This document shows positions 7,821-16,306 of a stretch of DNA of 64,000 nt, one piece after another. Under the pieces are notes generated by a model. That model saw only the letters and a program-made list of their open reading frames with translations, was not told where the DNA came from and did not search any database. The DNA is from Paractinoplanes polyasparticus. Lineage in GTDB: Bacteria; Actinomycetota; Actinomycetes; Mycobacteriales; Micromonosporaceae. Numbering within the stretch: position 1 is the stretch's first letter; the number at the start of each line of letters is the position of its first letter. The position numbers and the translations under genes are program-made. The stretch spans positions 62,001-126,000 of the forward strand of contig NZ_JAHWFK010000025.1 of assembly GCF_019710575.1 (NCBI RefSeq), given 5' to 3'.

Positions 7821-8798
7821 ATGACCGAACAGAAGGTTCGCTGGGGGATCCTCGGCCCCGGCGGGATCGCCGCCCAGTTCGCCGGCGACCTGCCGCTCGT
7901 ACCCGGGGCTGAGCTCGCCGCGGTCGGCTCCCGCCGTCAGCAGACCGCCACCGAATTCGCCGAGCGTTTCGGGTTCGCCCGGGCCCATGGCTCGTACGCC
8001 GATCTGGCCGCCGACCCCGGTGTCGACGTCGTCTACATCGCCACGCCGCACGCCTTCCACGCCGAGGCGGCGCACCTGTGCATCGAGGCCGGTAAGTCCG
8101 TCCTGGTCGAGAAGCCGATCACCCTCGACCTGCCGTCCGCCGCCCAGCTCGTGGCGCACGCCCGCGACAAGGGCGTCTTCCTGATGGAAGCGATGTGGAT
8201 GCGCACCAACCCGGCCATCCGCAAGATCGCCGAATTGGTCGAGAACGGCACGATCGGCTGGGTCAGCGCGATCCACGCCGACTTCGGCCTGCAGGGCCCG
8301 TTCGAGGCCGACCACCGCTTGCGCAACCCGAAGCTGGGCGGCGGCGCGCTGCTCGACCTCGGCGTCTACCCGCTCAACCTGGTCCACCTGATCCTGGGCG
8401 CTCCGGCCTCGGTGCAGGCGTGGGCCCACCTGACGCCCGAGCGGGTCGACGAGAACACCGGCATCCTGCTCGGCTACGAGCCCGGCGCGGTGGCCGCGCT
8501 GACGTGCAGCATCAACGGCCAGAGCCGCAACAACGCGACGATCACCGGCACCGACGGCCGGATCGAACTGCCCGAGGGCTTCTTCGTGCCGCGCACCTTC
8601 ACTCTGCACCGCCCCGGCCGCGCCCCCGAGACCTTCGACCACGAATTCCCCGGCAACGGCTACCAGTTCGAGGCGGCCGAGGTCCAGCGCTGCCTCCAGG
8701 CCGGCGAACTCGAGAGCCCTCTCATGTCGCACGCGACCACCCTCGAGGTGATGACCCTGCTCGACACGATCCGCGAGGAAGTCGGCGTCGTCTACTGA
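7821..8798 (+). CDS. Gfo/Idh/MocA family NAD(P)-dependent oxidoreductase
   Basis: Likely sugar- or diol-type dehydrogenase, 325 residues. The N-terminal Rossmann fold begins WGILGPGGIA. The family signature EKPITLD near residue 96, with its conserved lysine, is present. The C-terminal domain has GGGALLDLGVYPLN near 173, the usual substrate-site region. It resembles trans-1,2-dihydrobenzene-1,2-diol dehydrogenase-like members; the substrate cannot be told from sequence. It is transcribed away from the NUDIX gene and converges on the phosphate transporter. Confidence 0.88.
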   Translation: MTEQKVRWGILGPGGIAAQFAGDLPLVPGAELAAVGSRRQQTATEFAERFGFARAHGSYADLAADPGVDVVYIATPHAFHAEAAHLCIEAGKSVLVEKPITLDLPSAAQLVAHARDKGVFLMEAMWMRTNPAIRKIAELVENGTIGWVSAIHADFGLQGPFEADHRLRNPKLGGGALLDLGVYPLNLVHLILGAPASVQAWAHLTPERVDENTGILLGYEPGAVAALTCSINGQSRNNATITGTDGRIELPEGFFVPRTFTLHRPGRAPETFDHEFPGNGYQFEAAEVQRCLQAGELESPLMSHATTLEVMTLLDTIREEVGVVY

Positions 8799-8833
8799 GG
8801 AGCGGGCCGGGCCGGCGCAGGTCGTCCGTCAGC

Positions 8834-9847
8834 TCAGGTGAAGAGCGGGCGGACGAGGAAGTAGTAGGCGCAGGCGATCAGGCCGGCAGCGGGGAAGGTC
8901 GTCACCCAGGCGATCACGATGTTGCCGGCCACGTTCCAGCGGACGGCGTTGAGGCGCTTGGTGGCGCCGACGCCCATGATGGCCGACGTGATCGTGTGGG
9001 TGGTCGAGATGGGGGCGTGCAGCACGTACGCGTTGAAGAAGAGCACCGAGCTGGCCACCGTCTCGGCGGCGAAGCCCTCGGCCGGGCCGAGGTCGATGAT
9101 CTTGCGGCCGAGCGTGCGGATGATGCGCCAGCCGCCCGAGTAGGTGCCGGCGGCCAGCATCGTCGCGGTGGTGATGTAGACCCACCACGGGATGTGGGTG
9201 GCGTTGTCCTGGAAGCCGCCCGTGTAGAGCGCCAGCACCACGATGCCCATGGTCTTGGCGGCGTCCTGGATGCCGTGGCCCAGCGACATGAGCGCGGCCG
9301 AGATGGTCTGGGCGATGCGGAAGCCGCGGTTGAGCTTGCCCGGGTTGCCGCGGCGGAAGATCCACATGATCGCGACCATCACGATGAAGCCGAGCAGGAA
9401 GCCGACGAACGGCGAGGCGACCATCGGGATCAGGACCTTGTCGACGATCGTGCGCCACTGCACCTCGCCCAGCGCCGGGCCGGCGACCAGCGTGGCGCCG
9501 ACCAGGCCGCCGAACAGCGCGTGGGACGAGCTCGACGGCAGCCCGAACCACCACGTGATCAGGTTCCAGGTGACGGCGCCGACGACGCCGGCGAAGACCA
9601 CGGCGAGGCTGGGGATGCCGAGTTCGAGCTTGACCAGCCCGTCGCCGACCGTCTTGGCCACGTCGCCGCCCAGGTGGGCGCCGATGAAGTTGCCGACGGC
9701 GGCCATGGCCAGCGCGATCCGCGGGGTCAGGGCCCGCGTGCTGATGCTGGTCGCGATGGCGTTGGCGGCGTCGTGAAAGCCGTTGGTGTAGTCGAAGGCC
9801 ATCGCAGCGATGATCACCGCGGAGACGGCGAAGAACTCGGGCGACAA
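8834..9847 (-). CDS. Low-affinity inorganic phosphate transporter, PiT family
   Basis: Integral membrane symporter for metal-phosphate, 337 residues. The PiT signature DYTNGFHDAANAIAT is at residues 19-33, and the second half carries FFNAYVLHAPISTTHTITSAI near 277. About ten hydrophobic spans are visible. It starts 3 bases after the DUF47 gene, a pairing seen in many bacteria. Together with pstSCAB, 4 kb away, the window holds both high- and low-affinity phosphate uptake. Confidence 0.92.
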   Translation of the reverse strand: MSPEFFAVSAVIIAAMAFDYTNGFHDAANAIATSISTRALTPRIALAMAAVGNFIGAHLGGDVAKTVGDGLVKLELGIPSLAVVFAGVVGAVTWNLITWWFGLPSSSSHALFGGLVGATLVAGPALGEVQWRTIVDKVLIPMVASPFVGFLLGFIVMVAIMWIFRRGNPGKLNRGFRIAQTISAALMSLGHGIQDAAKTMGIVVLALYTGGFQDNATHIPWWVYITTATMLAAGTYSGGWRIIRTLGRKIIDLGPAEGFAAETVASSVLFFNAYVLHAPISTTHTITSAIMGVGATKRLNAVRWNVAGNIVIAWVTTFPAAGLIACAYYFLVRPLFT

Positions 9848-9850
9848 GGC

Positions 9851-10477
9851 CTAGGACTCCTTGACCGCGATGGTCTCGACGGTGTTCGCCACGTGCTCGA
9901 ACGCGTCGCAGGCGGCCTCGAGCTCGTCGGCCACTTCCTTCATCTTGAGCACCGTGAGGGCGTCGTACTCGCCCGAGAAGAGCCGGACCAGCAACATCCG
10001 GTACGACCGGTCGCCCTCGTTCTCGAGCCGGTTGATCTCGATCCAGTACTCCTCGAGACCCTTCATCGCGCGCAGCCGCGGCATGGCGTCGGCGGTGATC
10101 TTGGCTTGTTGGTCGAGCACGTCGACCAGCTCGTGCATCTCGCGCGGCAGCGACGGGAGCTCGGTCAGCCCGTACAGGTAGAGCAGGTTGCCGACCGCCT
10201 CGAGGTGGTCCATCACGTCGTCGAGCTGTGAGCCCAGCGAATAGATGTCCTCACGGTCGAACGGCGTGATGAAGGTCGAGTTGATCTTCTTGTAGAGGTC
10301 GTGCGTGATCTGGTCGCTGTCGTGCTCGACGTCGGTGAGCCGGTCGCTGACCGACTGCACGTCGACGCCCGGCAGGGCCAGCTCGTTGAGCAGTTCCGTG
10401 CCCTTGACGAGATTGTTCGCGGCCTGGGTGAACAGGTCGTAGAAGGCGCCCTCGACGGGGCGGAAGGAGAACTTCAC
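9851..10477 (-). CDS. DUF47 / PhoU-like partner of the phosphate transporter
   Basis: About 208 residues, almost entirely helical, with the family pattern VEHDSDQITHDLYKKINSTFITPFDREDI near residues 47-75 and a second metal-binding-type helix near LENEGDRSYR. DUF47 proteins are PhoU-like and sit beside Pit genes; the role is probably to regulate Pit activity. I use GTG 10477 (VKFSFRPVEG), where family similarity begins, with GAGG upstream. Upstream in-frame sequence is composition-biased and lacks support. Confidence 0.85.
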   Translation of the reverse strand: MKFSFRPVEGAFYDLFTQAANNLVKGTELLNELALPGVDVQSVSDRLTDVEHDSDQITHDLYKKINSTFITPFDREDIYSLGSQLDDVMDHLEAVGNLLYLYGLTELPSLPREMHELVDVLDQQAKITADAMPRLRAMKGLEEYWIEINRLENEGDRSYRMLLVRLFSGEYDALTVLKMKEVADELEAACDAFEHVANTVETIAVKES

Positions 10478-10556
10478 GGCGCGAACCTCGATCGACAGGC
10501 GATGGTTGATCTCCGGAGATGCTACGGCCTCCCCTGGTTCACCTTCTGCTCGCCCG

Positions 10557-11519
10557 CTAAACGGCTTCCCGGTGTCGTTCTGTGCGGGGCGCCTGGGGGC
10601 GCGGCGAGTTGCGCCGGACGGCCCGGGTCGGCAGCGGTTCGCGGGCAACCCAGCGGCTCACCGGGTTCTTGCGCAGATGCCGGGCGAGTCCACGCTGGTC
10701 ACGGTCGGCGATCACGTCGACGCCGGCGGCGCCCAGCTCGGCCCAGATCGCGGCCCGGGCCTTGCGGGGCCCTTCCGGCAGGCCCGAGATGCGCACGGTA
10801 CGCCCGTCGTCGTGGGCCGAGCGGACCATGGCGTGCAGCAGGTGACGTTCCTCGGCCGGGATCGGTTCGAGCCCGTCCCAGCCGAACCGCCGGCTCCAGG
10901 GCTCGCTGATCATCGGTACGAGAGTGGCCGGCGCCGACCGCGAGCCGAGGTCGTCGAACGACCCGTCGGCGAACGCGTAGCGCACGGGCTGGGCCGCGAG
11001 CAGCTCGCGGACGTCCACGATGCCCGTCACCGACACGGTGACCGCGCCCGGCACCAGGTCGTCGCCGTCGCAGTGGCTGAGCAGCGCGGCGTGGTCCCGA
11101 AGCTGCTGGTCGAGGATGCGGTACGCCCGCAGGAGCGTCTCGGCGTCGCGGACGGCGCCGGTGACCTCGACGACGAGCCGGAACGGCACCGGCTGGTCGC
11201 GGGCGAGCCGGCCGCCGTTGCCGCGGGCGCGGGCGAAGAGCGGGGTGAGCACCAGCCGGCGCAGGGTGCGGCCGGGCTGCGGCGCGCCCGGCCCGAGGAA
11301 CAGTTCGCCCCGTGGACCGGGGGTGACCGGCACGGTGAGGCCGCCGAGCCCGCGCCGGAGCACCCCGGGCAGCGGGTCGATGTCGTCCGGACGCGCCAGC
11401 GCGTGGCCGGACGCCAGGTAGGAGCCGCGGCGGCGCAGCACCGTGAGTCCGGCCACGGCTGATCCGGCCACGCCGGCGAGTCCGGCCAGGCCACCCGCGA
11501 TCGCAAGCCCCTCGTTCAC
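10557..11519 (-). CDS. PLC/GDPD-like TIM-barrel protein, apparently lacking catalytic residues
   Basis: 320 residues with a hydrophobic N-terminal segment (about 4-28) that could be a membrane anchor. The remainder shows spaced similarity to actinobacterial phosphatidylinositol-PLC/glycerophosphodiester phosphodiesterase-like proteins: GELFLGPG then PGRTLRRLVLTPL, a middle barrel, and the terminal pattern AAIWAELGAAGVDVIADRD. The usual N-terminal catalytic His-Asn-Asp block and the metal-binding acidic residues of the second strand are not seen. It is therefore either an inactive homologue or a misassigned family. It starts divergently from the ECF sigma gene. Confidence 0.5.
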   Translation of the reverse strand: MNEGLAIAGGLAGLAGVAGSAVAGLTVLRRRGSYLASGHALARPDDIDPLPGVLRRGLGGLTVPVTPGPRGELFLGPGAPQPGRTLRRLVLTPLFARARGNGGRLARDQPVPFRLVVEVTGAVRDAETLLRAYRILDQQLRDHAALLSHCDGDDLVPGAVTVSVTGIVDVRELLAAQPVRYAFADGSFDDLGSRSAPATLVPMISEPWSRRFGWDGLEPIPAEERHLLHAMVRSAHDDGRTVRISGLPEGPRKARAAIWAELGAAGVDVIADRDQRGLARHLRKNPVSRWVAREPLPTRAVRRNSPRPQAPRTERHREAV

Positions 11520-11607
11520 GTCACACCATCCGCTTTGTACAAAATGGGCGTTTTACACTCTGACACACCTGCTACCCCGCTCCGGGAATGTCGCGCAGAA
11601 TTCCCTC

Positions 11608-12474
11608 ATGCCGCACTCCGCCGAGGCCTTCGAAGCCGAGCGCCCACATCTCGTCGCCGTCGCCTACCGGATGCTCGGCAGCATCGCCGAGGCCCAGGAT
11701 GTCGTGCAGGAGGCCTGGCTGCGCTACACGCGCGCGGCCGACGGCGAGATCCGCGACGTGCGCGCCTGGCTCACCACGGTCACCGGCCGCCTCTGCCTGG
11801 ACGTGCTCAAGTCGGCCCGCGTGTCGCGCGAGGCGTACACCGGCCAGTGGCTGCCGGACTACTTCGTGGACCCCGACGTCGGTCCGGCCGGGCAGGCCGA
11901 GCAGCGCGACCAGGTCGGCCTGGCGCTGCTCGTGGTGCTGGAACGGCTGAGCCCGGAACAGCGGGTCGCGCTCGTGCTGCACGACGCGTTCGCGGTGCCC
12001 TACGGCGAGGTGGCCGAGGTGCTCGGCACGACCGAGGCCGCGGCCCGGCAGCACGCCTCGCGCGGACGCCGGGCGGCCGCCGACGGCAGCGTGCGGCACA
12101 ACGCCGGCCGGGCCGAGCAGCGCCGGGTGCTGGCTGCCTTCATCGAGGCGGTGAACAGCGGGGACATGCAGGCGCTGGCCGCCGTGCTCGCGCCCGACGT
12201 CGTGTCGATCAGCGACGGCGGCGGCTTCACCAGCACCGCGCTACGGCCGATCGTCGGCGCCGACAAGGTGTCCCGCTTCTTCGTCGGCATCGCGCACGGC
12301 AGCCGGATGGCGGGCGCCGTCCTCGAGCCAGCCTTGATCAACGGCACCGCCGGGATCTTCGTACGCGGGGAGTCGGTCCGCGGCGCGCTCGCCATCACCG
12401 TGGCCGACGGCCGCATCACCGGCCTGTTTCAGCAGCTCAACCCGAACAAGCTGCTAGTCAGCGACCTTCTGTAG
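11608..12474 (+). CDS. ECF41-type RNA polymerase sigma factor with SnoaL-like C-terminal domain
   Basis: 288 residues: sigma-2 (about 8-75, VAYRMLGSIAEAQDVVQEAWLR), sigma-4 (about 105-160, LSPEQRVALVLHDAF) and a SnoaL-like domain (about 175-288). The family's three marker motifs are recognisable: WLPDY for WLPEP, DGGGF in the C-terminal domain, and NPNKL near the end. In ECF41 proteins the C-terminal extension regulates the sigma factor in place of an anti-sigma factor. None of the usual partner genes (carboxymuconolactone decarboxylase, oxidoreductase, epimerase) is adjacent. The start ATG 11608 is where sigma homology begins. The 3' end overlaps the convergent DUF402 gene by 21 bases. Confidence 0.9.
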   Translation: MPHSAEAFEAERPHLVAVAYRMLGSIAEAQDVVQEAWLRYTRAADGEIRDVRAWLTTVTGRLCLDVLKSARVSREAYTGQWLPDYFVDPDVGPAGQAEQRDQVGLALLVVLERLSPEQRVALVLHDAFAVPYGEVAEVLGTTEAAARQHASRGRRAAADGSVRHNAGRAEQRRVLAAFIEAVNSGDMQALAAVLAPDVVSISDGGGFTSTALRPIVGADKVSRFFVGIAHGSRMAGAVLEPALINGTAGIFVRGESVRGALAITVADGRITGLFQQLNPNKLLVSDLL

Positions 12475-12960
12475 ATATTGGTGGAAGTGGGTGGCGAACG
12501 GCTCGCTGCCGTCGCCCAGCGCCACGAGCAACTTGTCGGCCGCCGCGCGGGCCTCGCGTACGAGATCGTCGGGGTAGCCGAACTGGGTGCGGTGCTCGTC
12601 GAACTCGTCCTCGTCGCGCAGTTCGACCACGCCCGTCGAGCGCCGGCGCACCACGTCGAGATCGAGGTCGATGATGTGGACGGTGTCGCCCTCCCACCGG
12701 GCCGGGGTGGTGATGTCGCAGTAGACCTCGCTGGTGCGCGGCTGCGGGTTGAACATGCCTGTCCACCACGCGTGATGGGGGATGAGCAGCACGAACGGGA
12801 TCTGCTCGACCGACGGGCGGCCGTGATAGACCGATTCCGTGCCCTTGGTGACGCCGACCCAGACCCCGAGCTCGTCGGAGTCGAAACGGCGGGCGGGATA
12901 GTCCCGGTGGGCCGACCCGTCGTACTTCGTGTAGACGACCCGGACCGTGTCACTCGGCAT
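12454..12960 (-). CDS. DUF402 domain protein
   Basis: 168 residues, matching DUF402 (FomD-like barrel) proteins: the core includes YCDITTPARWEGDTVHIIDLDLDVV (read in parts) and RDEDEFDEH, the acidic cluster expected to bind divalent metal. Family members include nucleoside diphosphate hydrolases; the substrate here is unknown. ATG 12960 is 6 bases downstream of TAGGGT (read on the minus strand), so the mRNA may be leaderless. Confidence 0.8.
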   Translation of the reverse strand: MPSDTVRVVYTKYDGSAHRDYPARRFDSDELGVWVGVTKGTESVYHGRPSVEQIPFVLLIPHHAWWTGMFNPQPRTSEVYCDITTPARWEGDTVHIIDLDLDVVRRRSTGVVELRDEDEFDEHRTQFGYPDDLVREARAAADKLLVALGDGSEPFATHFHQYLQKVAD

Positions 12961-12966
12961 GCAAGA

Positions 12967-12972
12967 ACCCTA
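12967..12972 (-). promoter_or_regulatory. Candidate -10 for the DUF402 gene
   Basis: On the minus strand TAGGGT ends 6 bases before the ATG at 12960. It sits back to back with the helicase promoter. Confidence 0.35.
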
Positions 12973-13003
12973 ACGGTGGTCGGCTTCTGTCGGTGGTGGC
13001 GGG

Positions 13004-13009
13004 TACCGT
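13004..13009 (+). promoter_or_regulatory. Candidate -10 for the helicase gene
   Basis: TACCGT ends 6 bases before GTG 13016; no ribosome site is visible. Confidence 0.4.
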
Positions 13010-13015
13010 CTGCCC

Positions 13016-15013
13016 GTGCCCGCAGCAACGAAGAAGTCGGTGTCCGCAGAGCAGCTCCTCGAGGCCGCCGTCGGCGCCGTGCCCGGGGGCGCCTCCCGCC
13101 CCGGTCAGCAGGCCATGGTGGCCGCCATCGACAAGGCCGTCCGCGAGCGTGAGCACCTGCTCGTCCAGGCCGGCACGGGCACCGGCAAGAGCCTGGCCTA
13201 CCTCACCCCGTCGCTGCTGGTCGACGGTCCGGTGGTCATCTCGACGGCCACCCTGGCCCTGCAGAACCAGCTGGTCGAGCACGACCTTCCCCGCCTCGCC
13301 GCCGCGGTCGAGCCGGTGCTCGGCCGCAAGCCCACCTACGCCGTGCTCAAGGGCCGCCACCACTACCTCTGCGTCGCCAAGATGGAACACGCCGACGAAG
13401 AGGCTCCGACGGACACGCTGTTCGACGACGCGCCGCCCAGGACCACCCAGTGGCTGGGCGAGGCGGGCCGGCTCGGCAAGCAGATCCAGCGGCTGCAGGC
13501 CTGGGCCGAGAAGACGGCCACCGGCGATCGCGACGAGCTCGACCCCGGCGTCGACGACACGGCCTGGCGCCAGGTCTCCATGCCGGCGCGCGACTGCGTC
13601 GGCGCCGCCCGCTGCCCGTACGGCGCCGAGTGCTTCGCCGAGGCCTCACGGGCCCGGGCCCGCGAGGCCGACATCGTGGTCACCAACCACAGCCTGCTCG
13701 CGGTCGACATGCTGGCCGACCGTCACATCGTCCCGCCCCACAAGCTGCTGGTCATCGACGAGGCCCACGAGCTGGCCGACCGGGTCTCCTCCGCGTCCCA
13801 GGCCGAGCTGACCCCCGAGGCGGTCGAGCGTTCCTCCCGCCGGGCCCGCACCCTGCTCTCCCCGGCTGCGGTCGAGTCGCTGGCCGAGGCGGCCGACGCG
13901 CTCACCGTCGGGCTGGCCGAGGCGCCCGCGGGCCGCATCACCGGCGGTCTGCCCGAGCCGCTGGCCCTGGCCGTCGCGCGCGTCGAATCGGCCACCCGGG
14001 CCGGCCTCACGGCGATCGGCGAGGTCAAGTCCGACGACCCCGACCCGGTCCGCAAGCAGCAGGCCAAGGCCGCGTTCGACGATCTCAACGGCACGGCCCA
14101 GCGCCTGCTCGAAGAGTCCGACTTCGACGTGGCCTGGGTCGAGAAGTCGGATGTCGGCAGCGGCCGCCGCGCGCTCGTGGTGGCCCCGCTCTCGGTCGCC
14201 GGCACGCTCGCCCAAGGCCTCTACGCCGACCGCACGGTGGTGGCCACGTCGGCCACGCTCACGCTCGGCGGGCGGTTCGACACCGTGGCCCGCTCGCTCG
14301 GCCTGCCCGTCGCGGCCGCGGCCGGCCCGGAGAGCTCCGGCGACGGCTGGACGTCGCTCGACGTCGGCTCCCCGTTCGACTACCCGCGCCAGGGCATCCT
14401 CTACGTCGCCGCCCACCTGCCCCGCCCCCAGATGTCCGGCCTGCCCGCCGCCGCCGGCGAAGAGCTCGTCAAGCTGGTCGAGGCGCTGGGCGGCCGCACT
14501 CTGGGCCTGTTCTCGTCGCGGCGGGCGGCCACTCAGGCCGCCGAGCTGTTGCGCGCCCGCACCGACCTGCCGATCCTGGTGCAGGGCGAGGAGTCGCTGC
14601 CGGTGCTGGTCCGCAAATTCCGGGAAGACAAGGCGAGTTGCCTGTTCGGGGTGATGTCGCTCTGGCAGGGCGTGGACGTCCCGGGCGACGCCTGCCAGCT
14701 GGTGGTGATCGACAGGCTACCGTTCCCACGCCCCGACGAGCCTCTGGCGGCGGCCCGGGCCGCGGCGGTCGACGCCGGCGGCGGTTCCGGCTTCGCGTCG
14801 GTCAGCGTGCCGATCGCGGCCATCCGCCTGGCCCAGGGCGTCGGCCGGTTGATCCGCTCCACCGGCGACAAGGGCGTGGTCGCCGTGCTCGACTCTCGCC
14901 TCGAGACGGCCCGCGGCTACGGCGCCTTCCTGCGCAAGTCGCTGCCGCCGTTCTGGTACACGACCCGGTCCGAGGTCGCCATGGGCGCCCTCCAGCGCCT
15001 CGCCGGCCAGTGA
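13016..15013 (+). CDS. DinG-like ATP-dependent DNA helicase (XPD family)
   Basis: Superfamily 2 helicase, 665 residues, probably 5'-3' and used in DNA repair. Walker A GTGTGKS is at 53-59, the DEAH box at 248-251 (VIDEAHELAD), and motif VI QGVGRLIRSTGDKG near 607. Cys119, Cys194, Cys200 and Cys206 are spaced as in the Fe-S domain of XPD/DinG enzymes, so a 4Fe-4S cluster is likely. GTG 13016 is preceded by a TANNNT element rather than a ribosome site. The downstream gene overlaps its stop by a GTGA. Confidence 0.92.
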   Translation: MPAATKKSVSAEQLLEAAVGAVPGGASRPGQQAMVAAIDKAVREREHLLVQAGTGTGKSLAYLTPSLLVDGPVVISTATLALQNQLVEHDLPRLAAAVEPVLGRKPTYAVLKGRHHYLCVAKMEHADEEAPTDTLFDDAPPRTTQWLGEAGRLGKQIQRLQAWAEKTATGDRDELDPGVDDTAWRQVSMPARDCVGAARCPYGAECFAEASRARAREADIVVTNHSLLAVDMLADRHIVPPHKLLVIDEAHELADRVSSASQAELTPEAVERSSRRARTLLSPAAVESLAEAADALTVGLAEAPAGRITGGLPEPLALAVARVESATRAGLTAIGEVKSDDPDPVRKQQAKAAFDDLNGTAQRLLEESDFDVAWVEKSDVGSGRRALVVAPLSVAGTLAQGLYADRTVVATSATLTLGGRFDTVARSLGLPVAAAAGPESSGDGWTSLDVGSPFDYPRQGILYVAAHLPRPQMSGLPAAAGEELVKLVEALGGRTLGLFSSRRAATQAAELLRARTDLPILVQGEESLPVLVRKFREDKASCLFGVMSLWQGVDVPGDACQLVVIDRLPFPRPDEPLAAARAAAVDAGGGSGFASVSVPIAAIRLAQGVGRLIRSTGDKGVVAVLDSRLETARGYGAFLRKSLPPFWYTTRSEVAMGALQRLAGQ

Positions 15014-15816
15014 GCCCGATGCGTCGCTGGTGGCTCACCGGCCTCGTCGGGGTCTGGATCGTCGCGCTCGGCGGGCTCGTCGTGTGGTCGGTCGACCACG
15101 ACCGGGCCACCGTGCCCGAGCAGCGCGACATCGACCTCGCGCTGGCCGACCTCGAGCGCGCGGCCGGGGTCGTCTACGCCGCGGCCGACGGCGACGACCG
15201 GGCCGTGGTGCTGGGCGAGTTGCAGCTCACCCGCGACTGTCGCATCACGCCCGTCCGCTCCGGGCTGGCCGCCGCCCGGGCCGTGACGGTCTACGTCGCC
15301 GACACGAAGACGGCCGAGGCGGTCGAGCAGATCGCGGCCGGACTGCCGGCGGACTGGGCCACCGACTGGGGCCGCAGCAGCGCCGGCACCCGAGTCTCGC
15401 TGCACGCCGACGCGGGCAACTTCGTCGGCATCGACCTGAGCAGCCCGGCCGTGGCGACGGCGTTCACGCTGCGGCTCACCACCGGCTGCCGGCCGCTCGA
15501 CGGCGAAGCCCCGCGCGGTGCCGGCGACGCGTCCGCCTCGCCGGCGCCGGCCCTGCTGAGCACAGTGGTGGGCGCACTCGGCGGCAATGTCGGCGAGCCG
15601 GTCGTCCACGCCGTCACGTGCCCGTCGGGCGGCGTCGCGGGCTCGTGGACGGTGGCCGGCGTGTCCACGCCGGACGACCTGCCCCGCCACCTGCGCCAGG
15701 CCGGCGAGGTCGTGCACGCCGACGAGACGGTGCGGGCCTACCGCAACCGTGACGACTCGGTGGTCGTGCGGCCCGAGGGCGCCCAGCTGAGCGTGACCGT
15801 GAGCACGCCCTGCTAA
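15010..15816 (+). CDS. Hypothetical membrane-anchored or secreted protein
   Basis: About 268 residues. A positively charged start and a hydrophobic segment (about 8-25, WWLTGLVGVWIVALGGLVVW) suggest a signal anchor, followed by an alanine-rich extracytoplasmic domain with several cysteines and no known motif. GTG 15010 overlaps the helicase stop as GTGA, implying translational coupling; an ATG at 15019 is the alternative. The coding frame is supported by strong GC3 bias. The 3' end overlaps the convergent DsrE-like gene by 4 bases. Confidence 0.65.
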   Translation: MSPMRRWWLTGLVGVWIVALGGLVVWSVDHDRATVPEQRDIDLALADLERAAGVVYAAADGDDRAVVLGELQLTRDCRITPVRSGLAAARAVTVYVADTKTAEAVEQIAAGLPADWATDWGRSSAGTRVSLHADAGNFVGIDLSSPAVATAFTLRLTTGCRPLDGEAPRGAGDASASPAPALLSTVVGALGGNVGEPVVHAVTCPSGGVAGSWTVAGVSTPDDLPRHLRQAGEVVHADETVRAYRNRDDSVVVRPEGAQLSVTVSTPC

Positions 15817-16175
15817 TAGACGAGCGCCTGCGCGCCGTCCGACATGATCTCCTCGACGAAGACGGCTGCGCCGGCGATGCGGATGCCCGGCAGCACGTCG
15901 GCGGCGGTGATGTCGCGGCGCGCCACGCACTGGGTGCAGGCGGTCACCCGGCCCGCCGAGAGCAGCAGGTCGAGCAGGTCGGGCAGGGGAGCCGCATGCG
16001 GCAACTCGAACTCGGCGGCCCGGCCGGGCAGGGCGAACCAGGCCGATTCCCCGGTGAGCCAGAACGACACGTCCACCCCCGACGCGACCGCGGTGCTCGC
16101 GACCGTGAAGGCCTGCGAGCAGCGTTCCGGGGCGTCGGCTCCGGCGGTTGCCTTGACGACCAGCAAGCGTGCCAT
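15813..16175 (-). CDS. DsrE/DsrF-like family protein
   Basis: 120 residues from ATG 16175. It begins ARLLVVKATAGADAPERCSQAF, a DsrE-fold opening, and has the paired cysteines CTQC near residue 85 where family members carry the sulfur-relay cysteine. A role in sulfur transfer or peroxiredoxin-like chemistry is possible but not shown. It is preceded by TATGCT at leaderless spacing and diverges from the small membrane gene. Confidence 0.7.
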   Translation of the reverse strand: MARLLVVKATAGADAPERCSQAFTVASTAVASGVDVSFWLTGESAWFALPGRAAEFELPHAAPLPDLLDLLLSAGRVTACTQCVARRDITAADVLPGIRIAGAAVFVEEIMSDGAQALVY

Positions 16176-16182
16176 GAGCGCC

Positions 16183-16188
16183 AGCATA
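16183..16188 (-). promoter_or_regulatory. Candidate -10 for the DsrE-like gene
   Basis: On the minus strand TATGCT ends 7 bases before ATG 16175. Confidence 0.4.
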
Positions 16189-16201
16189 GGATGGCTCGGT
16201 C

Positions 16202-16306
16202 ATGGTTACGGAAATCGGGTTCGTGAGCCTGCTGGTCGCCGGTCTCGGCGCGCTGGCGGGCGGTGTCGGCTATCTGGCGATGCGGGTGTCGAGGGGGCGT
16301 TGGTGA
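16202..16306 (+). CDS. 34-residue single-span membrane protein
   Basis: A short frame of 34 residues with one hydrophobic helix (about 6-27) rich in Gly/Ala/Leu/Val, ending in a basic tail (RVSRGRW). Its TGA overlaps the GTG start of the nitrobindin-like gene (GTGA), which supports real translation and coupling. Function unknown; it may anchor or accompany the downstream protein. Confidence 0.55.
   Translation: MVTEIGFVSLLVAGLGALAGGVGYLAMRVSRGRW

Noticed and set aside
11520-11607. ECF41 autoregulatory promoter (TGTCACA-N16-CGTC)
   Set aside because: A TGACACA is present near 11558, but no CGTC follows at the needed distance.
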